From assembly GCF_900129195.1 (NCBI RefSeq), contig NZ_FQUY01000016.1:1-64000 (forward strand): a stretch of DNA of 64,000 bases, read 5' to 3'. Position numbers and translations under genes: made by a program. Numbering within the stretch: position 1 is the first letter of the stretch; each line of letters opens with the position of its first letter. Source of the stretch: Desulforamulus putei DSM 12395 (lineage in GTDB: Bacteria; Bacillota; Desulfotomaculia; Desulfotomaculales; Desulfotomaculaceae). Of the stretch, positions 9,731 to 18,777 are shown one piece after another. A model generated the notes under the pieces. It saw only the letters and a list, made by a program, of their open reading frames with translations. It ran no database searches and had not been told where the DNA came from.

Positions 9731-9768
9731 AAAAGACATGGCCTGCGCCGGCGCAGGCCATGTCTTTT
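9731..9768. terminator. Perfect 38-nt palindromic terminator
   Basis: AAAAGACATGGCCTGCGCC followed directly by its reverse complement, with T and A tails. It sits between the plus-strand Cys-rich gene and the minus-strand efflux operon and can serve both directions. Confidence 0.8.
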
Positions 9769-9901
9769 AAAATTTACTGTTGAGTTGCTGCCAGAGCAAT
9801 CGGTGGTAGGGCAGTTTGGCCGTCCCTTCCAGGGTTACGAGTTTCTCCCCGGCTACCCTCTCGCTGCCCACCAAAAGCGTGCTTCTTTTGGTAATGCTCA
9901 T
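9767..9901 (-). CDS. 44-aa peptide coupled to the RND pump gene
   Basis: Short frame starting MSITKRSTLLVGSERVAGEK and ending LWQQLNSKF. Its ATG overlaps the stop of the RND gene as TAATG (9903-9899), the arrangement used for translational coupling, and its stop falls at the edge of the terminator. No membrane segment or family recognised. The overlap and operon end position argue for a real gene; the small size means chance cannot be excluded. Confidence 0.45.
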   Translation of the reverse strand: MSITKRSTLLVGSERVAGEKLVTLEGTAKLPYHRLLWQQLNSKF

Positions 9902-12900
9902 TATGAATGATTTACGGTTGTTGATTTTGGGGAACGTGAGAAAATTCGCTGCTTTAATCTATGACTCTTCCCTTTAAAATCATCCAGCAGGGTATAAATA
10001 ACCGGCACCACCACCAGGGTCAGCAGGGTAGAGGTGATCAAGCCCCCGATAATGGCATGTGCCATGGGTGCCCGGCCTTCGGCCCCGGGGCCCAGGGCCA
10101 GGGCCAGGGGCATCATACCCAGGATCATAGCAGTAGAGGTCATCACAATAGGACGCAGACGGGTCAAGGCGGCCTTACGGAGGGCTTCGTTGCGCTCCAC
10201 TCCCTTGGCTCGCTCCTGTTTGGTAAAGTCTATCAAGAGAATAGCGTTCTTTGTGACCAGACCCATCAGCATGATAATACCGATCATACTCATAATACTC
10301 AAGTCACTGCCCACAATGAGCAATCCCAGAATGGCCCCGACAATGGCCATGGGCAGCGACAGCATAATGGAGAGGGGATCGATATAGCTCTCAAACTGGG
10401 CGGCCAGAATAAAGAAGATAAACAGAACGGCTGTAATCAAGGCCAGTACCATGGCGGTAAAAGTCTCGCCCATCCGCTCCGAATCGCCGCCCTCAAAGAA
10501 GCGGTAGCCCGGGGGCAGCTTCATCTCCTTTGCCACCCGTTCCTGAAAGGCCTTGTTGAATTCGCCCAGCGAAATGCTGCCGTCGATGTTACAGGATAAC
10601 ACGATTTCTTTGGTTCGGTCAAAGCGGTTAATCTGACTGGGCGAGGTGGAAAACACCGTCTCAGTCACCTGGCTTAAAGGAACCATGGTGGATCCGTGCT
10701 TGCCGGGCAGGTAGATATTGCTGAGATCGGCCAGGTTTGTACGGTGGCTTTCGTCCAGGCGAACCCGAACATCAAAACGGTCTTCGCCGTCCTCGTACTG
10801 GCCCACCACCACCCCGTTGAACAAGGTGCGCAGGGTATCGGCCACCGTGGCGGTGCTTACACCCAAGTCGGCGGCCACATCCTGTTTAATTTGAATTTGT
10901 GCTTCCGGTTTACCGGGCTTGAAACTGCTGGAGACGTCCACGGCACCGGGGATGCTTTCCATGATTTTTTGGGCCTGTTCCGCATAGACCTGAAGCTGGT
11001 CCAGGTCATCCCCCAGCAGCCTGAATTGAACCGCTGCACCGTCGCTCATGCCGGCCTGCTGGTTAATGGTCACCTTGACCCCGGGAATGGTATTCAGCTT
11101 ATGCCTCATATCCATGGCCAGTTCATCAATGGTTTTGTCCCGTTCATGCTTGTCGACCAGTTTAACAAAAATATTGGTCTGTTCTGCAGTCACGGTGGAA
11201 TAAACTTTGGTTACTTCCGGGTAGCTTTGCAGAACCTTTTCCATTTTCTCGGTAACTTTGCCGGCGGCTTCCATACTTAGACCGGCATCGAGATCCGCCA
11301 CCACGTACAGTTCCCCGATGTCTCCTCCCGGCACAAAGGTGGAGCCCAGCAAGGGGATCAGCATGAGACTGCCAAAGAACAATATTAGCGCAATCCCGAT
11401 GGTCTTTTTGCGATTTCGCAAGACCACCTGGAGAAAATCTGCATATTTTTGGGTAATATGATCAAATCCACGGTTAAACCATTTGATAAACTTACCCACG
11501 GGCCCCCTAGGCACATATTCTTCGTCCTTTAAGTAGCGGGAGGACAGCATGGGTACCAGGGTAAAGGCCACAAACAGGGATACCAGCACACTGAAGACTA
11601 CGGTAATCCCAAACTGTTTGAAAAATTGACCCACGATACCCGTCATCATGCCCACCGGCAGAAACACCGCCACAACGGTCAGGGTGGTGGCAGTTACTGC
11701 CAGGCCAAGCTCGGTGGTACCGTCCCGGGCTGCATCCATAGGGCTTTTCCCCATCCGCAGGTGACGTACAATATTCTCAATGACCACAATGGCATCGTCA
11801 ATCAGCAGACCCACCGCCAGGGAAAGGGCCATCAGGGACATGAAGTTTAAGGTGAAACCCAGCATCTTCATGGCAAAGAATGTGGCAATAATGGATGTGG
11901 GAATGGCCAGGGCGCCGATTAAAGTGCTGCGCCAGTCCCTGAGAAAAATGAAAACGGTCAGGACAGCCAGCACACTGCCCTCAATCAGGGTATTCCTTAC
12001 GTCGTTTACCGCATCCCTGATATTGACGGAGTTGTCCCGGACCAGATCCAGTTGAACGCCCGGCGGCAGTTCCTTTTTAACCTCTTCGATGACTTTCTTG
12101 ATCTCGTTTGCTACTTCGACGGTGTTGGCGCCGGATTGCTTAATGATATCAATGCCAATGGCCGGTTTGCCCTGGTAACGGGAAATGCTGTCCTGTTCCT
12201 CTACACCGTCAACCACGGTGGCGATATCCTTAACATATAACTGGACCCCTTCACGCTGCGCTACAGGCAGGTTGGCAAATTCATTGACCCTGTCGATGTT
12301 GCCCACTGTTCGGAGCGTCATCTCCCGGTCGCCGCTCCCCACCTTACCTCCGGGAACTTCCATGTTCTCACTGCGCAGGCTGTTGACGACCTCGCCGGTG
12401 GTAAGCCCGTAGGCTGCCAGCTTGTCTTTGTCCAGTTTAATGTGGATCTCCCGTTTTACATCACCGTAAATATTGATGGACCCCACGCCATTGACAGTTT
12501 CAATCCTTCTTTTAATTAAATCCTCCACCACTGTGGTCATCTCACGCAGGGAGATGTTCCCGGTTACCGCCAGAGAGGCAATGGGCGCAGCCGAAGGATC
12601 AAAGCGGGCGATAATTGGTTCCTCTATATCCTGGGGTAAATCTCCCCGGATGGTACCGATCTTATCCCGCACGTCCTGGGCAGCCACTTCAGGAGATGTC
12701 TCCAGGGAAAACTCGGCAAAGACGGTAGCAACTCCTTCCCGGGCGGTGGAATAAATATGCTTTACCCCGGAAATCTGCCCGATGGCCTCCTCCAATTTGG
12801 TAATAATCTTTGTTTCTACCTGTTCCGGTGAAGCCCCGGGCTGCACGACGGTAACTACCACATAGGGAAATTCAACTTCGGGATAGTCGTTAATATTCAG

Positions 12901-12993
12901 GCCAATATAGCTGATAATACCCACGGCCAACAGTGCCAGGATCGTTACCGTAGCAAAAACCGGCCTTTTTAAACTGAGGTTGGTAAGAAACAT
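9901..12993 (-). CDS. RND efflux transporter permease (AcrB/HAE1-like)
   Basis: 1030 aa, the usual length. N-terminal FLTNLSLKRPVFATVTILAL helix, two large extracytoplasmic porter regions, and the duplicated 6+6 TM bundle with the SLAVGLLIDDAIVVIENIVR segment holding the proton-relay aspartates (about 395-415). A C-terminal MMPLALALGPGAEGRAPMAH segment is also typical. In this Gram-positive there is no outer membrane factor gene nearby; the permease and its adaptor form the whole operon. It follows the adaptor gene by 14 nt. Substrates are unknown; lipophilic compounds are usual. Confidence 0.95.
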   Translation of the reverse strand: MFLTNLSLKRPVFATVTILALLAVGIISYIGLNINDYPEVEFPYVVVTVVQPGASPEQVETKIITKLEEAIGQISGVKHIYSTAREGVATVFAEFSLETSPEVAAQDVRDKIGTIRGDLPQDIEEPIIARFDPSAAPIASLAVTGNISLREMTTVVEDLIKRRIETVNGVGSINIYGDVKREIHIKLDKDKLAAYGLTTGEVVNSLRSENMEVPGGKVGSGDREMTLRTVGNIDRVNEFANLPVAQREGVQLYVKDIATVVDGVEEQDSISRYQGKPAIGIDIIKQSGANTVEVANEIKKVIEEVKKELPPGVQLDLVRDNSVNIRDAVNDVRNTLIEGSVLAVLTVFIFLRDWRSTLIGALAIPTSIIATFFAMKMLGFTLNFMSLMALSLAVGLLIDDAIVVIENIVRHLRMGKSPMDAARDGTTELGLAVTATTLTVVAVFLPVGMMTGIVGQFFKQFGITVVFSVLVSLFVAFTLVPMLSSRYLKDEEYVPRGPVGKFIKWFNRGFDHITQKYADFLQVVLRNRKKTIGIALILFFGSLMLIPLLGSTFVPGGDIGELYVVADLDAGLSMEAAGKVTEKMEKVLQSYPEVTKVYSTVTAEQTNIFVKLVDKHERDKTIDELAMDMRHKLNTIPGVKVTINQQAGMSDGAAVQFRLLGDDLDQLQVYAEQAQKIMESIPGAVDVSSSFKPGKPEAQIQIKQDVAADLGVSTATVADTLRTLFNGVVVGQYEDGEDRFDVRVRLDESHRTNLADLSNIYLPGKHGSTMVPLSQVTETVFSTSPSQINRFDRTKEIVLSCNIDGSISLGEFNKAFQERVAKEMKLPPGYRFFEGGDSERMGETFTAMVLALITAVLFIFFILAAQFESYIDPLSIMLSLPMAIVGAILGLLIVGSDLSIMSMIGIIMLMGLVTKNAILLIDFTKQERAKGVERNEALRKAALTRLRPIVMTSTAMILGMMPLALALGPGAEGRAPMAHAIIGGLITSTLLTLVVVPVIYTLLDDFKGKSHRLKQRIFSRSPKSTTVNHS

Positions 12994-13007
12994 ATTTTAT
13001 CCTCCTG

Positions 13008-14099
13008 TTAGTTGGCGATCTTTACCATATCCTGGTCTTTTAATTTGTTGACATTGGTAATGACCACCTGTTGACCCTCGGTGAGTCCTTTCTTGATTTC
13101 AACTGATTGATCAATGATTTGTCCGATCTCCACCTGAACACGCTTTACTTTATTGCCTTCCGGTACAAAGACAAAATACATCCCCTGCTTGGTGGTCAGG
13201 GCGGCCTGGGGAACGGTTAAGGCGTCCACTGCCTCCCCGGTTTTTACCTGTACTTTGGCAAACATACCGGGTTTTAAAAGTTTTTCCGGGTTATCAACTT
13301 TAATCTTGGTCTCAAAAACCCGGGCTCCCTTGTTGGCCACCGGATTGATAACTTCCACAACCCCGTTGAATTTTTTGTCGCCATAGGCATCCACAGTTAC
13401 ATCGGCCTTTAAACCGGGCTTCACTTTGGCCAGGTCCTTTTGCTCGATATTGACAACCACGTAAACGGCTGAAATGTCTTCAACGGTCATCAGGGGAGCT
13501 CCCTGAGGAGAAACCATTTGTCCCGTGGTAACATTACGGTTTGCCACCAGTCCGCTGATGGGTGAACTGATGGTGGCGTTTTGCAAGGCTTCCTGGGCTG
13601 AAGCTGCGGCAGCCGCAGCTGAACTGGCATCCGCTTCCGCCATTTTCAGGGCAGCTTCCGCCCCTTCAAATTCCTTTTGGGAAATGGCCCCCTGCTTATG
13701 TAGTTCCTGATATCTTTGAAAATCCGCCCGGGCCGTGGTGAGGCCGGTTTCCGCCTTCTTGAGGGCGGCCTGACTCATAGCCAGCGTATTGACAAAATCC
13801 TGGGTCTCCAGGAGAACAAGCGGTTGACCGGCGGCCACCTGATCCCCGTTCTCCACCGTCACTTTACTGACCCGGCCGGAGACTTTGGCACTGATTACTG
13901 CTTGATGATAGGCTTCAATACTGCCGGTAAGGGCCAGGGCATTTTCAACCTTTACTTTGGCCACCGCCCGGGTGGCAACAGTCTGCACCGGTAAATCCTG
14001 TTTGGTTTCACTTTTACCCCACAAACTGCCGCCTTTCATAACACCGAAGGCTAATACCGCTACCACCGGAATTAGCCACAGTTTCCATTTCCTCTTCAT
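13008..14099 (-). CDS. RND/MFP periplasmic adaptor subunit
   Basis: 363 aa membrane-fusion protein. N-terminal membrane anchor (about 6-24), then the biotinyl-lipoyl half-motifs (VSKVTVENGDQVAAGQPLVL and NATISSPISGLVANRNVTTG) flanking an alpha-helical hairpin, then beta-barrel and membrane-proximal domains (VPQAALTTKQGMYFVFVP). It links the permease to the cell exterior or exports across the envelope. It lies between the TetR gene (20 nt upstream) and the permease in one operon. Confidence 0.93.
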   Translation of the reverse strand: MKRKWKLWLIPVVAVLAFGVMKGGSLWGKSETKQDLPVQTVATRAVAKVKVENALALTGSIEAYHQAVISAKVSGRVSKVTVENGDQVAAGQPLVLLETQDFVNTLAMSQAALKKAETGLTTARADFQRYQELHKQGAISQKEFEGAEAALKMAEADASSAAAAAASAQEALQNATISSPISGLVANRNVTTGQMVSPQGAPLMTVEDISAVYVVVNIEQKDLAKVKPGLKADVTVDAYGDKKFNGVVEVINPVANKGARVFETKIKVDNPEKLLKPGMFAKVQVKTGEAVDALTVPQAALTTKQGMYFVFVPEGNKVKRVQVEIGQIIDQSVEIKKGLTEGQQVVITNVNKLKDQDMVKIAN

Positions 14100-14119
14100 T
14101 CTCGCTTCCCCTTTACCAC

Positions 14120-14674
14120 TTATTCTCTTTTTAAAATACCGTACAGAATAATATTTTTAACCTGTTCCATGGCCTGGCTTATTGTCAGGCCATGTTGGTT
14201 TAAAAATTTATAATCAAACAGGGCATCGATGGTTTTATCCAGGGTTAATCCAATAATAGCCGGGTGAAGATCATCCCTGATATCGCCCTTTTCTTTGCCT
14301 GTGGCCAGCAATTTTTTTACATGTTCACACTTAAACTCGCCTATGGCATCGGCCTTGGCCCATTCTTCCGGGAAAAAACGCTGTAGTTCCTCCAGCAGCC
14401 AGTTCGGTACTTTTTCGTGGTTATCACAAAATACAACCTCTTTAAATTTTTCAATCCAGCCTCCTTCCGTTTGCATGGCCTCGATTGTGCGGGCCTTTTC
14501 CATTTCCATGTGTGCGTCTACCACCGCGCTGATAATTTGATTTTTACTGTCAAAATACTTATAGACAGTCTTTTTGCTGATACCCAGGTCTGCGGCAATG
14601 TCATCAATGGTGAACTTCCTAAAACCAAATTTTTTAATTTGCTCCATAGCTGCCTGAATAATTTTATCTCTCAA
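14120..14674 (-). CDS. TetR/AcrR family regulator
   Basis: 184 aa. The N-terminal TetR HTH is clear (FTIDDIAADLGISKKTVYKY, about 22-41), followed by a helical ligand-binding domain. A TTG start (14674) is used, with GGGAGG 8 nt upstream. It heads the efflux operon and probably represses it; a palindrome overlapping the -10 region just upstream is a fitting operator. The inducer is unknown. Confidence 0.92.
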   Translation of the reverse strand: MRDKIIQAAMEQIKKFGFRKFTIDDIAADLGISKKTVYKYFDSKNQIISAVVDAHMEMEKARTIEAMQTEGGWIEKFKEVVFCDNHEKVPNWLLEELQRFFPEEWAKADAIGEFKCEHVKKLLATGKEKGDIRDDLHPAIIGLTLDKTIDALFDYKFLNQHGLTISQAMEQVKNIILYGILKRE

Positions 14675-14723
14675 AAATCAAGCCTCCCTTCAGAAACCAA
14701 TGCAGTTCCCTCAGTTTCTAAGT

Positions 14724-14755
14724 GTAACGTTACCAGTAATACCGGTTGACGTCAA
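14724..14755 (-). promoter_or_regulatory. Efflux operon promoter with probable TetR operator
   Basis: Minus strand -35 TTGACG (14755-14750), 17-bp spacer, -10 TAACGT (14732-14727). The -10 is embedded in the perfect palindrome GTAACGTTAC (14724-14733), so a bound repressor would block polymerase. The region to 14915 is otherwise AT-rich and empty. Confidence 0.55.
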
Positions 14756-14927
14756 GTTAATTATTATTAATGATTAAAATATTGAAAGTTCAAACAACTT
14801 GCAGGATAATAAAATAATGAAATATATAGGTTGTCAGTGTTTATGAAAGTGTAAATAATACTTATTAGGTAAGACGTTGTTTCAGCACAAAATATTTCAC
14901 TTTTTATGAAGAGGGATGATTTTTCTA

Positions 14928-16355
14928 ATGGTTATGTCTTTGAATATTACGATTCGACTGAGGCTTGCTAACCGTCCCGGTACCCTGGCCAGGGTACTCA
15001 ATGTCATTGCCCGGGAAGGGGGCAGCCTTGGGGCCATTGATTTGGTTACTGCCACCCCGTCGTACATAACCAGGGACTTGATGATCCGTTTACGGGAGAG
15101 GGGGCACCTGGAAGAGCTGGTTCAGGCATTGCAAAACATGCCGGATGTCCAGGTCATCCATGTGGCGGACCGGGTCTTCACCCGTCACCTGGGCGGTAAA
15201 ATTGAAATAATCCCCAGGAGACGGATAGAAAACTGGGAGGACCTGTCGCTGGTCTATACGCCCGGTGTGGCGGTGATCTCCGAAACCCTGGCCCAGGAGC
15301 CGGAAATGGCCTATAAATTGACCATGAAAGGAAATACCGTAGCCATTGTAACCGACGGCTCGGCGGTGCTGGGTTTGGGGAATTTGGGGCCCACCGGGGC
15401 GCTGCCGGTGATGGAAGGCAAGGCTGTTCTGTTCAAGCAGTTTGCCAATGTGGACGCAGTACCCATTTGCCTGGATGTCCATGAACCTCAACAGATCATC
15501 GATGCTGTGCTGGCCCTGGCACCGGCCTTTGGAGGCATTAACCTGGAGGACATTGCCGCCCCGAAATGCTTTGAGATTGAGGAAAAACTGAGCCAATTGC
15601 TGGATATTCCCGTTTTTCACGACGACCAGCACGGCACTGCCATTGTTACAGTGGCAGGTCTTATCAATGCTCTGAGGGTAGTGGGCAAGACCATGGATAG
15701 TATTAAAGTGGTTATGAGCGGCGCCGGTGCCGCCGGGGTGGCCATTGCCAAAATGCTGCTCCGCGCCGGTGTTCGTAATTTGATTGTCTGTGACAGAAAG
15801 GGTGCCATCTCCCGGAACAACCTGCCCAAAGATTCTTCCAAAGCCTGGATTGCGGAACATACCAACCCCGAAGGAATACAGGGGAGCTTGAAGGAAGTCA
15901 TTGCGGGGGCTGACGTATTCATTGGCGTCTCCGGTCCGGGCCTGCTAAATCGGGAAGACATCCTGAAAATGTCCAAAAAGCCGGTTGTCTTTGCCCTAGC
16001 CAACCCCGACCCGGAAATTCAGCCGGAGGAAATTTACGATATCGCAGGGGTGATTGCCACCGGTCGATCCGATTATGCCAACCAGATTAACAATGCCCTG
16101 GCCTTTCCCGGTGTCTTCCGGGGCGCCCTTAACTGCCATGCCCGCACCATCAATGATGAGATGTGCCTGGCGGCTGCCTACGCCCTGGCCGGCATCATTA
16201 CCAGCGATCAGCTTACGGCCGAAAATATCATTCCATCTGTCTTCAATGAAGAGGTGGCCCCGGCAGTGGCCCGGGCGGTGGAGGAAGCGGCTGAACGCAC
16301 CGGCGTGGCCAGAAAAGTAGCGGCAGGCTTTGATGGAGAAGTTTTTAAGCCCTAG
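14928..16355 (+). CDS. NAD-dependent malic enzyme with N-terminal ACT domain
   Basis: About 475 aa. An ACT regulatory domain (about 4-78, [20 protein letters not shown]) is fused to the malic enzyme core. The core shows [44 protein letters not shown] (metal ligands), [11 protein letters not shown] and the nucleotide-binding [13 protein letters not shown]. It oxidatively decarboxylates malate to pyruvate; ACT fusions suggest amino-acid control. GAGGG at 14911-14915 favours ATG 14928 over 14916, which nearly overlaps it; ATG 14934 is also possible. Monocistronic. Pyruvate supply fits the CstA-type carrier next door, a link that is only inferred. Confidence 0.93.
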   Translation: MVMSLNITIRLRLANRPGTLARVLNVIAREGGSLGAIDLVTATPSYITRDLMIRLRERGHLEELVQALQNMPDVQVIHVADRVFTRHLGGKIEIIPRRRIENWEDLSLVYTPGVAVISETLAQEPEMAYKLTMKGNTVAIVTDGSAVLGLGNLGPTGALPVMEGKAVLFKQFANVDAVPICLDVHEPQQIIDAVLALAPAFGGINLEDIAAPKCFEIEEKLSQLLDIPVFHDDQHGTAIVTVAGLINALRVVGKTMDSIKVVMSGAGAAGVAIAKMLLRAGVRNLIVCDRKGAISRNNLPKDSSKAWIAEHTNPEGIQGSLKEVIAGADVFIGVSGPGLLNREDILKMSKKPVVFALANPDPEIQPEEIYDIAGVIATGRSDYANQINNALAFPGVFRGALNCHARTINDEMCLAAAYALAGIITSDQLTAENIIPSVFNEEVAPAVARAVEEAAERTGVARKVAAGFDGEVFKP

Positions 16356-16390
16356 AACGGAAAAGACAAAATAAAGGCTAAAGCAAAAAA

Positions 16391-16424
16391 TAGGTGACAG
16401 GAGTTCCTTAACTCCCGTCACCTA
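16391..16424. terminator. Hairpin between convergent genes
   Basis: TAGGTGAC-A-GGAGTT pairs with AACTCC-C-GTCACCTA (one internal mismatch), short loop. The T-tract is poor (AAATTTA), so it may be a weak bidirectional terminator for malic enzyme and CstA genes. Confidence 0.55.
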
Positions 16425-16464
16425 AATTTAGCAGCATATATCGATTTTCAGAAGGGGCCAAGTT

Positions 16465-17913
16465 TTATGATACCGGCTTTTTGGCCGGGGATACTGTCAG
16501 TTGGTCGTTGTTCATTCCCAGGACTTTCTTAATAAACAGCCCGATGGGAATCAGGGCCAGCACAAAGCCCAGAGGGTATGCGATGCCGGTGGCCAGCTTA
16601 AATCCTTCCGGCGCCATCAGGATGTAGGTGAAGGTCACTACGGTCATGAAGGCAGCGGGAACCGAAGCCACCCAATGGAACTTTTTCTCTTGTACAAGGT
16701 AAACGGCGGCTGCCCACAGCATGATCATGGCAGTGGTCTGGTTGGCCCAGGCAAAGTACCGCCACAGGAAGTTAAAGTCAATCAGTGTGAGCAGGTAACC
16801 CACGGTGAACAGCGGAATGGCAATGACCAGCCGTTTGCCAAAGGGCTTTTGGTCCATTTTCAGAAAGTCCGCAATCAGCATCCGGGCGCCGCGGAAGGCT
16901 GTGTCACCGGAGGTAATAGGCAGTACGATGACACCCAGCACTGCCATAGTACCACCCACGGCGCCCAGCATGGTGGTGGCCACTTCCTTCACTACACCGG
17001 CGGGACCGGGGCCACCGGGCGCCAGCACGGCGGCCAGGCCTTCATAGCTGCCGTAGAAGGACATGCCGGCAGCGGCCCAAATCAGGGCAATAATTCCTTC
17101 GGCAATCATCATGCCGTAGAAAATCTTACGGCCATATTTTTCATTTTGCGTGCAGCGGGCAATAATGGGAGATTGGGTGGCATGGAAACCGGAAATGGCG
17201 CCGCAGGCAATGGTAATGAACAGCAGCGGCCAGATGGGTGCGCCTTTCGGGTGCATGTTGGCCAGGGTGAGCTCAGGAATATGATACCCCTGGAGGATTA
17301 AGGCACCAGCTACACCAAAGGCCATAATTAACAACAGGGCGCCAAAGAACGGGTACACCCGGCCGATAATCTTATCAACGGGCAGCAGGGTGGCCAGAAC
17401 ATAGTAAACTAAGATGATACCAACCCAAACGCCTAATGTCATCCATCCCGGTGTCAAGTTTGCCAGCAGTTTGGCGGGACCGGTCATAAACACGGTTCCC
17501 ACTAGGACCAGCAGAACCAGTGCAAAAACATTGGTAAAGGCTTTCATGCCTCTGCCCAGATACTTACCTACCATGTCCGGCAGACCCGCTCCGCCGTTTC
17601 TCACAGAGAGCATCCCGGAGAAGTAGTCGTGTACCGCACCGGCAAAGATGGAGCCAAGCACAATCCATATAAAGGCCACGGGACCCCACAGGGCACCCAT
17701 GATGGGTCCAAAGATGGGACCCAAACCGGCGATGTTCAACAGCTGAATCAGGCTGGCCCGCTTCCACTCCATGGGAACGAAATCCACACCGTCTTGCTTG
17801 GCGTAAGCGGGGCATACATTGTTTTCATTTACGCCAAATACTTTTTCTACGAATTTACCGTAGGTAAGGTATCCAACAATGAGTAAAATAATTGCAGCCA
17901 GAAAAGTAAACAT
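16465..17913 (-). CDS. cstA: CstA-family carbon starvation / pyruvate-peptide transporter
   Basis: 482-aa polytopic carrier of the short CstA form (the E. coli proteins exceed 700 aa). The family signatures QLLNIAGLGPIFGPIMGAL, DYFSGMLSVRNGGAGLPD and GFHATQSPIIARC are present, with about 12 helices. ATG 17913 is chosen because AAAGGAGGG precedes it by 6 nt; the longer TTG frame has none. CstA and BtsT proteins import pyruvate or peptides and are controlled by LytS/LytR-type systems; such a pair lies directly upstream here, so the same logic is likely. Confidence 0.92.
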   Translation of the reverse strand: MFTFLAAIILLIVGYLTYGKFVEKVFGVNENNVCPAYAKQDGVDFVPMEWKRASLIQLLNIAGLGPIFGPIMGALWGPVAFIWIVLGSIFAGAVHDYFSGMLSVRNGGAGLPDMVGKYLGRGMKAFTNVFALVLLVLVGTVFMTGPAKLLANLTPGWMTLGVWVGIILVYYVLATLLPVDKIIGRVYPFFGALLLIMAFGVAGALILQGYHIPELTLANMHPKGAPIWPLLFITIACGAISGFHATQSPIIARCTQNEKYGRKIFYGMMIAEGIIALIWAAAGMSFYGSYEGLAAVLAPGGPGPAGVVKEVATTMLGAVGGTMAVLGVIVLPITSGDTAFRGARMLIADFLKMDQKPFGKRLVIAIPLFTVGYLLTLIDFNFLWRYFAWANQTTAMIMLWAAAVYLVQEKKFHWVASVPAAFMTVVTFTYILMAPEGFKLATGIAYPLGFVLALIPIGLFIKKVLGMNNDQLTVSPAKKPVS

Positions 17914-18051
17914 GTGCTTCCCTCCTTTATTGATTTCTTGAGTCAATTTAATTTTAATGCAGGAGGAAAGCTCTGTGTTTAATTTGCGTATACTTTGTCA
18001 AAAAGCTCGCACAAATGGTTCATATAACTGTCTAAAAGGAAACCGGCACTC

Positions 18052-18777
18052 CTAGATACCCAACAGCCGTTTAATTTCTCTCATGCCGCTGCGGCTTACC
18101 GGCACCCTGGAGGATTTATTGTCTTTCATTACCAGTTGGTAGCCATGAAAGGCAGGTTCAATTTTTTCAATCTTGTTAACATTAACCAAAAAGCTGTGGT
18201 GAGGCCGAAAAAAGGAAACTTTATCCAACCGCTGTTCCAGGCCTTGTAGCGTATAGTTAACCTTATATTCCTTGTCGAATGTTTTTATGATTACTTCCCT
18301 GCCTTGGCGGCCGGCGTAGACAATCTCTGCGGGGTCCAGCAGCGTGATCAAGTCTTCATCACTGACGGCAATCTTGTTTTGCAAAGGGTGATGCCCGGTC
18401 TTTCTTTGGTTAACCAATCGCCTCAGTTTGTCGATGGTTTCCGCCACCCGTTGTTCAGAAAAGGGTTTCAACAAATAGTCCACTGCATTCACCTCAAAGG
18501 CTGCCAGTGCGTGGCGGTCATAGGCGGTGGCAAATACCACCAGGGGGGGATCTGTCATACGGGCCAGCTTCCGGGCCACTTCCAGCCCGTCTCCCCCGGG
18601 CATGGATATGTCTAAAAACACGGCATCCGGCCGCTCTTTTCGTAAGGCCAGCAGGGCGGCATGGGCATCCTCCGCCTCGGCCACCACCTCCAAGCCGGCA
18701 TGCTGTTTTAACAGGTATACCAGTTCATCCCGGGCCGGGGCCTCATCATCCACCACCACAACTCTCATGCCAATCAC
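18052..18777 (-). CDS. LytTR-type response regulator
   Basis: 241 aa. Receiver domain (about 4-120) with DDEAPARDEL acidic pocket, phospho-acceptor in AVFLDISMPGGDG (about Asp55) and LLKPF lysine; then a LytTR DNA-binding domain (about 140-240; FFRPHHSFLVNVNKIEKIEP). It overlaps the kinase stop by 4 nt (ATGA), so the two are co-translated. LytTR regulators bind direct repeats upstream of carrier genes; the 138-nt gap before cstA is the obvious target. Confidence 0.95.
   Translation of the reverse strand: MIGMRVVVVDDEAPARDELVYLLKQHAGLEVVAEAEDAHAALLALRKERPDAVFLDISMPGGDGLEVARKLARMTDPPLVVFATAYDRHALAAFEVNAVDYLLKPFSEQRVAETIDKLRRLVNQRKTGHHPLQNKIAVSDEDLITLLDPAEIVYAGRQGREVIIKTFDKEYKVNYTLQGLEQRLDKVSFFRPHHSFLVNVNKIEKIEPAFHGYQLVMKDNKSSRVPVSRSGMREIKRLLGI

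Noticed and set aside
10857-11461. Several plus- and minus-strand frames inside the RND gene
   Set aside because: All are shadows of the long pump gene.
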